Positions 46,139 through 56,147 of a stretch of 64,000 nucleotides of DNA are shown here, one piece after another. A model generated the notes under the pieces. That model ran no database searches and was not told where the DNA came from. It worked only from the letters and a program-made list of their open reading frames with translations. Position 1 is the first letter of the stretch. Each line of letters opens with the position of its first letter. The DNA comes from Morinoia aosen (Eukaryota > Arthropoda > Malacostraca > Amphipoda > Talitridae). The stretch lies in contig CM059573.1 in assembly GCA_030386875.1 (NCBI GenBank), positions 31,475,891 through 31,539,890 on the forward strand, read 5' to 3'. A program made the position numbers and the translations under genes.

Positions 46139-46700
46139 TCCGGTCAATTTGGAGTTTAATGAACTCGCAGAATTTGAAAATCCTGTTCCCAAGAATCACT
46201 ACAGGACTACGTTTAAAAATGTTTTACAAGAATGACATTCTGTGCTGATCCTTTATTTATGAGACATAGCAATCATTACGTTCTAATAAGAATAACCTCA
46301 TATAGTCGGTTGCTTAGCCGCCGCATTGTTGGGTCACACTTATTTTTTTGGATGGACACGTCCACTTTTTTGCGGGAAAATAACAGCCTCAGTTTGGATA
46401 AGTTAAGGTAAGCTATTTTAGGTTGCTTTGTTATTTTAGGTTACTTTACTTACCTAACCTAACAACACCTAACTTAACCTTACCCACCGTAACGTCAGTA
46501 CCGTATTAGAGCATATTTACGTCTCCATTCCTTCACTTTTAAGTACAACATTCATATAACTTTAGAGTTGAATAATTTAAAAATTGCGCATCAGCGAGCA
46601 GAATGTCATTCATGTAAAACGTTTTTAAATGTGTTCCTGTAGTGATTCTTGGGAACAGAATTTTTAATTTCTCTGAGCGCATTAAACTCCATATTTACCA
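46139..46700. mobile_element. Foldback element FB8, copy 3, diverged
   Basis: GGTCAATTTGGAGTTTAATG on the left and CATTAAACTCCATATTTACC on the right, with arms containing AAAATGTTTTACAAGAATG and CATTCATGTAAAACGTTTTT. The octamers TGAGTTCC and ATAGTTCC agree at 6 of 8. The centre has been replaced by other sequence. Confidence 0.7.
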
Positions 46701-47070
46701 TAGTTCCTTCAGGCAAAAAATTATTTTGTGCCCTAAGGCTCATTTTGTATTGAAACATTCAAATGAATTAAAATCTGTTACACTATCCTGAATTACTTAG
46801 TCAATAATTTGAAAAGAATATTTTTTGTGGATGTGAAGGTAAAGCTACAAGTAGCTCATGTCAACTGAAGTAAGCGTGCTACGTTAATCAATTTTGCTGC
46901 AGTTGAATAACTGTACTCAATTTTTATTTTACAACACTTTGAAAAAATATATGAAATATAATTTTATATATTGTATTTTATAATTATAAAAGTTTTTAGC
47001 TATTTTTGAATTACTCTGTTTTCTGAAGGAAGTTCAAGTTATATCTCATAGCAATATTAATTGACTTTAG

Positions 47071-47428
47071 CCCCTCTCAGGGGGATACAACTAGTGTATC
47101 TATGGGAATGAATTAGTGTTCCGTGGGGGACCATGTGTGGGCACGAGCTAAAGGTTAGGTAGGCTTTCTTTTTGTTAAAATAATATAGGTTTTTGTTTTG
47201 TTACGGACCGTCTTTTTTTGGTTTACTGCTGTCCTGTTTTTTCAGCACCTACTACTTCTTCTTCAAATTTGATCATGTTTCATGAACTTTTTTCTCATCT
47301 TACCGTTTCTATGCGTTTTCTGCATAGATTCTGCGTTCCCCTAACTCCATACTATATGGTGCCTTCTTCCTTCCTCTCTTTGGATCTCATTTGTTGAGGA
47401 TAGGGAGACCTAAACTAACTAATAATCT
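47071..47428 (+). mobile_element. SINE-A copy 5, full length
   Basis: Starts CCCCTCTCAGGGGGATACAA and ends AATAATCTAATTG. AATTGACTTTAG and AATTGAATTTAG flank it, an 11 of 12 TSD. It lies 225 bp upstream of prefoldin exon 2. Confidence 0.82.
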
Positions 47429-47653
47429 AATTGAATTTAGTCTAAAAGAACTATTCTGAAATTTTCGTTGTTTTGTGGGAAATGAAACATTAAAATGTCT
47501 AAAATATTTGATGCAGTGTTACAATTTTTGAGTTTAATTTAACTGCATTTGGTGATAAAATATCTTATATATAGATTCATGCATTGGGTGTATCGGTGAG
47601 TGAGTTGTGTTAAAATACTGTTCATGTTTTTATAACTTATTTTCATTTCACAG

Positions 47654-47775
47654 GAAGGTGTTGAAGAGTTCATGAGCAAAAAATCTGGTGGTGCAGAAGA
47701 AGTGATCAGGCGCCTTGATGAGCAGCTCAGCAACTATCGCTGCATGGAGTCGCACCTCACTGCCACTCGCTTGAA
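47654..47775 (+). CDS. PFDN3: PFDN3-like exon 2
   Basis: Acceptor TTTCATTTCACAG, donor GTGGGT. Encodes EGVEEFMSKKSGG then the helix-1 segment EEVIRRLDEQLSNYRC and ends two bases into a Lys codon. It aligns with the region of subunit 3 just after the N-terminal IPEAVFV motif. Confidence 0.88.
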
Positions 47776-48221
47776 GTGGGTCTATTATTTTATAATAAAG
47801 ATTTAAAAGAAGCACATTTGTGTAGAGCATATTTATTTTATGTCAACTATGTCCGTATTAGTTGAAGTAGTATCCTATTTTTTGACTAAATCAAAAAAGC
47901 GCTCGTATGCCCAATGTAAAATTTTCTCTTGCTTATTGGTGAGGACACAAGTGTTTTGTATCAAAGTTCATCATTAGTATTTGTTGCTCATTAGGCAAGA
48001 CAAAGGATGGGTTTTTGTAAAAAGTGCTACTCTAATATATGTAATGCTATGCATCTAATTTCATTAGTGTAATTAAGATGTCTTAATGTTTTTGATGTAA
48101 GCCAACTTGCCAAAGTAATATTTTTCCCTTCTCCAGCATGCATTGAATGTAGGTGGGATATATTGTTAATTGCCATTCAGAAAGTTTAAAACTTTCCTCT
48201 TTGGTTATAATCTCTTGTTCT

Positions 48222-48478
48222 TCATGCACCTGGCGCTGGTGGCGACTTTCTCTGTTGAGTATAGGGGAAAAATTCCTAGCACAATACCCCACTCTACCCA
48301 GGTGTCTGAAATGGGTACTGGGTATTGGGAAAGCGTAGTGGAAAAGCGTAATGGCGTCCTGGCGTTAGTTATAAGGCATTTGAAAATCCAATGTATAAGG
48401 TGATATGTATCAGGCTTGAAAGTGGAAATAAAGCATCCGTAGATGCCTTCATTATTATTATTATACACTAAAATCATA
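48222..48478 (+). mobile_element. SINE-B copy 2, head truncated
   Basis: Begins CTGGCGCTGGTGGCGACTTT, matches SINE-B copy 1 from the TTTCTCTGTTG region through GCATCCGTAGATGCCTTC, with an (ATT)n tail. It carries an extra GGAAAGCGTAGT-type duplication near 48328. It lies in the intron between PFDN3 exons 2 and 3. Confidence 0.8.
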
Positions 48479-48598
48479 TGTGCAGTATTTAATTTTTCTA
48501 ACACTATTTGTCAAGAAATGTTTAGAATTTATGTTCCATGAAGTGATTATTTTTTAAATCTGCAGAAATATTCACTTATCCATTATTTATTGGTGCAG

Positions 48599-48764
48599 GC
48601 TGAAGCACCAGGTGCCAGACATCAAAAGCTGACTGCAGATCATAGAAGAAATGAAGGCTCGACAAGACAGCACGGAGGATCTGGAAACTCAATTCCTGCT
48701 GTCTGACAAACTCTATGTTGAAGGTACCATTCCTCCTTCCAACAAAGTCTGCTTATGGCTTGGG
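48599..48764 (+). CDS. PFDN3: PFDN3-like exon 3 with in-frame TGA
   Basis: Acceptor TATTGGTGCAG and a weak donor GTTAGT. Encodes KLKHQVPDIKS, a TGA at 48630-48632, then LQIIEEMKARQDSTEDLE and ending KVCLWLG. The reading frame matches subunit 3 on both sides of the stop, so a single substitution (for example in TCA) would explain it. Confidence 0.85.
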
Positions 48765-49160
48765 GTTAGTGAAACTGGACTAAGTTCAACTGCTGTAAGA
48801 AATTAGGAGAAGTTAAAAGGTGAAAGATTTTAATCACATTGTTTCTTTTAATGACATTACGTTTGGGTAGGGAGGAATTTATTTTCATTTTTATTTCAGT
48901 TTGAAATAAGAGCAAAGCAGAAAAGTTTGATTATGTATTTGTATTTTTCTTTTTAATTGTAGATGATTTTTGTTAAACCTATTTTCTTAGGTGGGTTGTA
49001 ATATCTGTCATTTTTATGCAGAAGCTTTGTACTTTGTAGTATGCTGCTCATGTGTTTGCTTCATTGCTACTGCCTTTACATTTAATTACTTGAAGCAGCT
49101 TGTGCCCTAATTTTGGGTGTATCTGTGCCATAGTTACTAGTTAGATCAATATAACCAGTG

Positions 49161-49330
49161 CGCCCTCTCATGGAAGAACAACTTTTGCATCTAAAGGAAT
49201 TAGTACTGCCAGGGGTGAGATGTGAGGATCCAAGCTGAAGATTAGGTAGGTATTCCTTTGGTTGATGTAAAAAAATTGTTGTTTTGTCGTAGGCAATTTT
49301 TTTTTGTTCACTGGTGTCTAATTTTTTATG
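49161..49330 (+). mobile_element. SINE-A, diverged copy in PFDN3 intron
   Basis: GCGCCCTCTCATGGAAGAAC through AAGATTAGGTAGGTATTCCT and TTTGTCGTAGGCAATTT follow the SINE-A order with many changes. The 3' half is missing. Confidence 0.6.
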
Positions 49331-49981
49331 TTTTCTAATCAAACCAGTGTACATAATTATTGTGTATATTTTACTGGCGGTTTTACCACTTTTTGTGAAA
49401 GCTTAAAATATCTAGTCAGAATGACTGAAAACTCTCCAGTAGTATGAGCAATTTCTAAGCTCTGCTAAAGGTACATATGCATAAGTGCCTCTTTTTATCA
49501 ATATATGAAACCTCTTGAATTACTATGTCTATCCCCTTTTCTGAAAGGAAACTGCAATCTCAGCTGCAATAATTACATCTATGAGTGTGTTTTGCAGATA
49601 ACGAGTGTTAACTGCAATACTGTAAGATCTTTGCATCAGTGCTTATTTGGTTGTATTCTCTTTTATGGTCTTTTGGAGAACCCAGTGTACTAACCAAGTA
49701 ATTCGTTATGTGTGATTGCTTACTTCATTTCATCAGTTCAGTTATTGAAAGTAAATTTTTGCATCTCTTCCAATTCCATTGATAGATCGAAGTCTACCTA
49801 CATAGACATTGATTTTCTGCATTTTTTTAATGCTTTAGTTCAAACTGCTACAGCAAAATTCCTCTGCTTTGATGCTTTGTTACTGATCTATGTATCTCTT
49901 GGTTAATTGTAGAAAACTTATTAATTGAACTTAAACCCATGGTTTTAACCTAAATAATACAGTGATGACTCGTGTGTGCAG

Positions 49982-50094
49982 GCGAATATGATGCTAGAGT
50001 ATGACCTGGACGCAGCAGAGGTACTGCTCAACAAGAACCTCAGCAACGCGAACACCGAGCTCACCCAGGTCGTTTCGGACCTTGATTTTCTTAG
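49982..50094 (+). CDS. PFDN3: PFDN3-like exon 4
   Basis: Acceptor CGTGTGTGCAG, donor GTGAGG. Encodes ANMMLEYDLDAAEVLLNK then SNANTELTQVVSDLDFL, the end of the beta core and start of helix 2. The frame is open and well conserved. Confidence 0.9.
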
Positions 50095-50337
50095 GTGAGG
50101 TTTAGGAGATTTTCATGTTGCTTCACAACTGCATATTCCAAGTTCTATAGAATGTTTAAAAAATGTATGTATATACGTTATGTTCTAAAATGCTCTTCTG
50201 TCATTGTTTTTCTGCCAAAAAAAGGATACTGTAAAAATTTGGTGAAATTGCCTGTTACTGGCACAACCATGAATACGACTGTTTTCTTGCGTTTTCACGA
50301 CGTGTTTATCTCGACATGTGTTTGTGGCCATACCTAA

Positions 50338-50522
50338 TCTTTTATTTCATCATTAGAGAGCTGCAGACTCCATTCAGCAGCTACCGAGAATTCACATTCG
50401 AGTAGGAGTTTTGGTACGGCCCAAAACATATGATGTTTTTGGCCGTAGGTAATCATCTACTCGAATGTCACTTCTCAGTAGCCACTGAATGGAGTCTGCA
50501 GCTCTCTAATGATGAAATAAAA
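50338..50522. mobile_element. Palindromic MITE in PFDN3 intron, ~185 bp
   Basis: TTTATTTCATCATTAGAGAG, CTGCAGACTCCATTCAG and CATTCGAGTAG are mirrored on the right by CTACTCGAATG, CTGAATGGAGTCTGCAG and CTCTCTAATGATGAAATAAA. The arms are about 80 bp and more than 85 percent alike by eye. The hairpin would be very stable in RNA. Confidence 0.88.
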
Positions 50523-50804
50523 TTAGTGATTGGAGATCAATTATTTCAGATATCGTAACCCTAGTAAGATGTATGTTCCCCCAACAAATAACTAAGATTT
50601 CAATCAAGACAAAGATCATCTGGAAAGGTTAGAATATTTATCCCTCTTCAGAAAACCATTTCAATAAAGTTTCGTTACTGAGGTTTTTTGCTCGTGTCTT
50701 TACGAGTGGTGAATTGATCGTTTTCTTCATTCAAACTTAGCTCAGGGTGTAGCTTCTGTTTTCAAGCTTTTAGAAAAATTTCAATTGTGGGACTGAACTG
50801 TCTT

Positions 50805-51285
50805 TCCCCGCCTCAGATATGTGAGGTCCCGAGATGAGAGGTAGGCTTTCTTTTTATTGAAATAAAACTATTTTTTTTTGGTGTAATAGAACATCGTTTT
50901 CTGTTTACTGCTGTCCTGTTTTGAGTTATGTAGTCAATCTTAGCTCACAGTTTCTAAGCCTTAGAGACCTTGTGTGGGAACGTACGCTAGTTTCCGTGCA
51001 ACTTCATACTACATGGTTCCTTCCTCTCTTTGAAACATTTTGTTGTGGTTAGAGGGGCTCAAACGGTGCTACTATAGCGTGAGGTCTAATGCCATATATC
51101 GCCTACCCAGGTACAGTTTGAGATGTACTAATTGTTTTTAGCCAAATCAAATGTATGAGAATTGGTAATTTCCATTAGTAACCTAATCTCACGCTATAGT
51201 ATTAGATAGAGGTAGACCTCATGCTGTAGTGTTGTAGGCCTCTCGCTATAGCAACGCCTGCTTAAACTAACTTAAAACCGATTAA
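50805..51285 (+). mobile_element. SINE-A copy 6, 5' truncated, with insertion
   Basis: Matches SINE-A from GTGAGGTCCCGAGATGAGAG to AGAGGGGCTCAAAC and again from GCTTAAACTAACTT. The break at about 51065-51258 holds an inverted-repeat element. Confidence 0.7.
51065..51258. repeat. Small inverted-repeat insertion in SINE-A copy 6
   Basis: CTACTATAGCGTGAGGTCTA is mirrored by ACCTAATCTCACGCTATAGT. A further GAGGTAGACCTCATGCTGTA and CCTCTCGCTATAGC follow, so the motif is repeated on the right. Possibly a small MITE. Confidence 0.55.
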
Positions 51286-51300
51286 TCTTGCCCACCTCAG

Positions 51301-51324
51301 GACGCAGTGCACCACCACCAAGGT
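51301..51324 (+). CDS. PFDN3: PFDN3-like last exon, part before LINE insertion
   Basis: After acceptor CCCACCTCAG the frame reads TQCTTTKV and runs into the LINE at 51325. Translation would continue through LINE sequence to a TGA at 51578-51580, replacing the end of helix 2 with about 84 foreign residues. Confidence 0.85.
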
Positions 51325-52811
51325 TGTTGTTGTTTTGCCCCGACGGCCGCTCGAAGGGGTCCGCTGCGGCCAGGGCCGTCCCAGACCGGGCCCGGCCCGA
51401 GGCGAAGAGGGGTGTGGTTATATGGGCCTCTGGAAGACGCCCGCGTCGTGCAGAAACCTCACGACGTCCGCGGGGCGAGTCCAGAGGTGCTCCAGTGCAT
51501 GTATCTGGTGTGTGTATCGGTGTGCGTGTAGGGTGGGACAGTGTAGGAGGACATGCGGAAGATCGCCCACGTTGGCATGACACCAGACGCAGCTGTCGTC
51601 CTCCGCAAGTCCTATTCTGTGCATGTATGAGGGGAGTGAAGTGTGGTGCCCGCACCGCAGCCGCGCCAGGTGGACTCGATCCTGCCGGGGGAGGGATCGC
51701 TCCGTCGAGGGGACGGGGGGGGGGGGTCTCACTCCGAGGAGGGAGTTAGGGGGTAGGGCAGCGAGGGCGCGTGAGGTGAACTGTGTGTGTATGTGTGTAC
51801 GTAGTGGGGGGTCAGGGGGGCAGGGAGGGAGGGAGTCGTATAGTGTTTTGAGGTGTGTGGCCGGGGTGGTGTGTAATGTTCGTTGGGTTGGCCGGGGTTG
51901 TTGCTTGTAGTGTAGCGGGTGGGCAGGGTCTTGTGTGGAGGTGTAGAAGTTTGTCCCTAGCGTGTTCATGTGGTCAAGGAGGGGGAGGACAAGGGCTTCT
52001 TCGTGTAGGTGTGCTATAGGGGTCGACCGTGTACAGCCCGTGGCAATGCGCAACGCTGTGTTTTGTGTGGACTGTAGTTTCTGTAAGTGAGTGCGAGCAG
52101 TGTCTGCGTACCAAGATGTGTGTGCGTAAGTGAGGATGGGTCTGATGAACTGTTTGTATACTGTTGTTATGTCTTCCTTGGAGTGGCCGTATGTAGTATG
52201 TGTTAGTGCTCGGAGGACGTTCAGCCTAGTGTTGCATTTAGTGTTGATATTGTTAGTGTGTGGGCTGAACGTAAAACCTCTGTCATATGTAACTCCAAGG
52301 ATTTTGGGTGTGTTTGTGTAGGGGATGGGGGTGTTGTTTAATGTGACGTGGGGATGGATGTTGTATTCTCTATTATAAGGTGTGATGAGTGTGAGTGAGG
52401 ATTTGTTTGCGGAGACCTTGAGTCTGTTTCTAGCCAGTTCTCTATTATGTAGATGTAATCTTGTAGTTGAGTGGCGGCGGTCTCGTGTTTAGGGTGTAGG
52501 GAGAAGATGGTTAGGTCGTCTGCGTATGTGAGGAGGTGTGTTTGTGGGTGTGTAGGGGCCGGTATGTCGTGGAGGAATAAGTTGAATAGTGTAGGTGAGA
52601 GCACGGAGCCCTGCGGTACTCCGTTGGTGAAGTGTTTTGTTATGGAGGATTTGCCGTTGTATGTTGTGTAGCCATGGCGGCCTGAAAGAAAATTGGCGAG
52701 CCATTTCTGAAGGTTATGGTGGATGTGTGTGTTGAGTATTTTATTAATAAGTAAGTGACGTGGAACTGTGTCGAAGGCCTTGCTTATGTCAATGGCAGCT
52801 AACAGTGTGGT
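51325..52811 (-). mobile_element. Non-LTR retrotransposon in PFDN3 last exon, 15-bp TSD
   Basis: CACCACCACCAAGGT occurs at 51310-51324 and 52812-52826, so the target exon is duplicated exactly. The element lies on the minus strand. Its 3' tail is (CAA)n at 51325-51336 and its 5' end is truncated inside the RT domain (AAIDISKAFDTVPRH begins at the very border). Sharp borders and an undiverged TSD indicate a young insertion. Confidence 0.93.
51418..52800 (-). pseudogene. Jockey-like RT C-terminal region
   Basis: This is the reverse transcriptase of the inserted LINE. From 52800 on the minus strand it reads DISKAFDTVPRHLLINKI (first catalytic Asp), NGVPQGSVLSPTLFNLFLHD and LLTYADDLTIFS (YADD with two catalytic Asp). 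A frame break lies near 52400-52050. The C-terminal part (52053-51418) has HLARLRCGHHTSLPSYMHRI and the Cys/His motif SCVWC then DLPHVLLHCP, usual for Jockey-group ORF2 proteins, and ends with a stop at 51418. The N-terminal endonuclease and RT fingers are missing through 5' truncation. Confidence 0.88.
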
Positions 52812-52826
52812 CACCACCACCAAGGT

Positions 52827-52908
52827 CACCAAAGCCCGCGTGTACAACTGGGACGTGAGGCGCCGCAGAGCCGAGGCTGGCAAGACGGCTCAGCAAAGGA
52901 AAAACTAA
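52827..52908 (+). CDS. PFDN3: PFDN3-like last exon, part after LINE
   Basis: Continues the frame as TKARVYNWDVRRRRAEAG to a TAA at 52906-52908. VYNWDV is the hallmark near the C-terminus of prefoldin subunit 3. Confidence 0.9.
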
Positions 52909-52959
52909 CCCCATGGTAGCCTTAAATATATAGCTTCTACTTCACTGCCTCCTGCCTAA

Positions 52960-54450
52960 AAGGCCTTTCACACGATCAGTTTTTTCGTCAGTCAACACTG
53001 ACACTCCAGAGTGTGGTCAAAACACTAGCGTTCACACGTACGTTCGCGTGACTGAAGTGGCGCGTCACTGGCAAGCTTGGCAGTGGTTCACTATGCATAG
53101 TCGAGAAAGATTCGTCGTAGTCAAAGCAAGCATACTCATCGGCTTTGCGGTCATAGAGAAGAAAAAACACCATATATAGATAGTGGGTAAAAGAATGGCT
53201 AGCTAAACATCCAGAAAATGGCAGTTATAACCGGATTTGTAGTATGTTAGGACTAAATATCCAAATTTCGCTCACTAATTATTTGTCGCATTCGTTCCTT
53301 TTCTCAGCATTTGTAAAATTTAGTCACACCAAATCTAACAAATACTGCAACTACCACAAATGTAATAATCTACTTCATAATAACTTCAAGTGCAGGTAAT
53401 ATTTTCCGCTTGTTCTATACAGTTTTGCATGTACCAGCGTGTAATAGTACAGCTCGTAAATTGAATTTTGTTCTTGAAGAACTATGTTCGGTCATTTCCT
53501 AGCGACACAGTGACTAGGATATAGAAATAACAGTTGAAATCTAGCGCACATTCATTAGATAGAATTCACGCGCAAATCTGGCATCCGCAAGCAAATATTA
53601 TAAAATATAATAAACCTCTAAAATTACTCCGTGATAATATCTAATAATGCATGTGAATGTGACAGCGGTACGGGTAAACTAATAAATGTTTAAATTCATT
53701 TCAGGAAACATTTTCATGCTGAAATTAAATGTTAAGGAGAATTCATGGAAAAAGTTTTTTATTTTATTTGAAAATGACGGACAAATTACTGAAATCGCAC
53801 TTCGGTTAAATATTTAATATTTTTATTCTAATTAAAAAAAATAATATACCTTTGCAGTATTTCCTGAGTGAATATTAAATAAGATTAGAAATCATTTGTA
53901 AATGGCGCTGACACTACAACAGGACGAATGCATTATGATATGCATGTAATAAAATAAACTATTGTTCTCCGCACCTTTGAATCCAGGTGATATCCTCTGC
54001 TAAATAACAGATTTTTGGAAGCAAAGGCTCTAAAATCTTTCCTAAACTATTTTTGAAGCGTATTAATTTTTTCCTTCAACCCATTCTCATGTAAACTAAT
54101 ATTGTGTTGATTCATTGCTTCAATAACATATTTGAGCTACTTGCTTCTTATATCTCTGCTCTTGTATTCGTTGCTTTGCACTTTCCACAAAGCCGGCTGT
54201 TGACGAAAATAGCTAATTAATGATTTAGACCAGGTTGAGACCATTTAACACGGGAGAGCGATCGCAACCATCCTTACTAGACGCCGGGCGGGCGAAAACT
54301 GACACGCAAATAGAAGCAAAGCAGCAGTCAAACCCGACAGTGGCGAGTGCCGAGTAGAGAGCAAAAGAGAGCACGCATGCCCAAATATGGTGTTGCGGAC
54401 CGTGAGTGTCAGTGTTAACTGACGAAAAAACTGATCGTGTGAAAGCCCCT
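52960..54450. mobile_element. Element F: 1.49-kb TIR element with TAA duplication
   Basis: AAGGCCTTTCACACGATCAG continues TTTTTTCGTCAGT and is mirrored by ACTGACGAAAAAACTGATCG then TGTGAAAGCCCCT. TAA flanks both sides (52957-52959 and 54451-54453). It lies 50 bp after the prefoldin stop codon, so it falls in the former 3' untranslated region. The inside is AT-rich and non-coding. Confidence 0.82.
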
Positions 54451-54474
54451 TAAGGCTATGTTGTTGGCATATCC

Positions 54475-55655
54475 GAGAATGTAACCCTGATCGAGCTTCA
54501 GTTGGCAGTCGGCAGCTTCGAGGGACCACAGACGCTCTGCTCCGCTTACAGAACCACCTGGTAGCTAACCTCGCCGAGCGTCGCCGAACCATGTGTCTTT
54601 TCTTTGATATGCATAAAGCCTATGACACCGTGTGGAGATATGGAATACTTAAGACACTACATGAGTATGGACTCCGTGGTAACATGGCCCTGCATATTCA
54701 AGAATTTCTTGGTGAAAGAACTTTCCGCGTTAAGGTCGGCGGCACCCTCTCTTCCTTGCAGTTGCAGTGTGAAGGTTTACCGCAGGGCAGTGTTATGAGC
54801 TGCACCCTGTTTAGTGTTGCCTTAAATGGTATCACCTCCACCTTGCCTCCCGGAACGGTGGCCTCCTTATATGTGGACGACTTTATGGTGTACTCTTCAT
54901 CAACATATCTTCCAGCTCTGACGCGAAGAATGCAATTAGCCATCAATAACGCTCATAAGTGGGCTCAGGAACATGGCTTCAACTTTTCACCGGAAAAAAC
55001 AGTTGGACTTTACTTCCAGGGCCGTGGCTGTAGTGATCCCCCACAGCTCACACTGCAGGGAAGACAAGTGAATTTTTCACACAGCGCCAAGTTTCTGGGG
55101 GTGACACTTGACGACAGGCTCTCTTGGAAGCCCTACCTAGCCACCCTCAAGGCTGACTGCGTCAGAGGGCTGAACTTGCTAAAAAGCCTGGCCGGCCTGA
55201 CGTGGGGGGCTGACAGAATGACCCTACTGAGACTATATCGTACTCTTATTAGAAGCAAGATAGACTACGGCTGCATAGTGTATCAATATGCCAAGGCGAC
55301 TTCACTTTCGAAGCTGGACCCTGTGCATCATGCTGCTATCAGAATCTGCACTGGCGCGTTTAGGTCGTCCCCTTCCAGCAGCTTGTGTGTGGAGAGCGGT
55401 GAACCTCCTTTACGGCACCGCCGTGTGCAGCTGACCCTTCAGTACTTGGCGCGATTGGAACAAGTCCCCTTGTCTCCTGCATGGACCAGCGTGCATGCGC
55501 CACTAGGCCGACATCTGCCTTTCCCTTACTTTTTGCTCAGATCACGATCGTGGCTATCGCGTCTTTGCATGTTTAATAGTTGCTGTGACTTGGGTTACGA
55601 TGTTCGTGGCAGTGAGACTTCGAAATTTGAGACGTGGAGACAACCTGAATTGTGA
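54475..55655 (+). pseudogene. Non-LTR reverse transcriptase fragment, nearly open
   Basis: The reading frame is open from about 54495. It starts in the RT fingers (SRQLRGTTDALLRLQNHLV) and continues LFFDMHKAYDTVWRYGIL (first Asp), CEGLPQGSVMSCTLFSVAL and VASLYVDDFMVYSS, where YVDD holds the remaining catalytic Asp pair. SAKFLGVTLDDRLSWKPYL and LYRTLIRSKIDYGCIVY follow. It belongs to the I/Jockey/R1-type LINEs. The endonuclease is lost and the frame ends at 55655. Open length of about 385 codons suggests a recent insertion. No TSD was fixed. Confidence 0.85.
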
Positions 55656-55769
55656 GACCTTCGGCGCGACATAGTGCAGGCACTGAAGCGCTAGCAAATT
55701 GATGTTATTACTAAAACTAAACTACTCGAGCTTCAGTTTTGTTTCTTGTTGGCCGTCATTGGACGACTA

Positions 55770-56134
55770 CCCCTCAGGGGGATACAACTATTGTATCTAT
55801 GGGAATTAGCGCTCCTAGGGGGACTATGTAAGGGCCTGAGCCCTCAGCTGAAGGTTAGGTAGGCTTTCTTTTTGTTAAAATAGAATAGGTTTTTGTTTTG
55901 TTACGGACCATCTTTTTTCGGTTCACTGCTGTTCTGTTGTTCAGCACCTACTACTTTCTTCTTCAACTATTTCTTGTTTCATGATCTTCTTTCTTAGCTT
56001 TCTGTTTCTGTGCCTTTTCTGCATAGATTCCGCGTTTCCTTAACTCCATACTAAATGGTGCCTTCTTCCTTCCTCTCTTAGATAGCCTTTGTTGCGGATA
56101 GGGAGGCTTAAACTAACTAATAATCTAATCTAAT
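55770..56134 (+). mobile_element. SINE-A copy 7, full length, 13-bp TSD
   Basis: Starts CCCCTCAGGGGGATACAACT and ends (TAATC)n. CATTGGACGACTA is found at 55757-55769 and 56135-56147. The cleanest copy for defining the family. Confidence 0.9.
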
Positions 56135-56147
56135 CATTGGACGACTA

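Larger units (their letters stand above)
47654..52908 (+). pseudogene. PFDN3: Prefoldin subunit 3 gene, exons 2-5, disrupted
   Basis: Prefoldin is the six-subunit cytosolic chaperone that hands unfolded actin and tubulin to CCT. Subunit 3 (VBP1) is an alpha-type subunit with two long helices around a beta core. Four exons with GT/AG borders and matching phase are seen: 47654-47775, 48599-48764, 49982-50094 and 51301 onward. Motifs in order are RRLDEQLSNYRCME (helix 1), DLETQFLLSDKLY and VCLWLGANMMLEYDLD (beta core), LNKNLSNANTEL and VYNWDVRRRRAE (helix 2). Two lesions are visible: a TGA at 48630-48632 in exon 3 and a 1.49-kb LINE in the last exon. I did not find exon 1. This is an unprocessed, probably duplicated copy inside block G. 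A sequencing error could explain the TGA but not the LINE. Confidence 0.9.

Noticed and set aside
46430-46500. Interstitial telomere-like CCTAA/TTAGG repeats
   Set aside because: Units such as CCTAACCTAAC are few and irregular. No true array.
48630-48632. TGA as selenocysteine in prefoldin
   Set aside because: Prefoldin subunits are not selenoproteins, the position is not a conserved Cys, and the gene has a second disabling lesion.
51288-51910. Plus-strand frames of 74-153 codons
   Set aside because: They are antisense shadows of the GC-rich Jockey-like reading frame on the minus strand.
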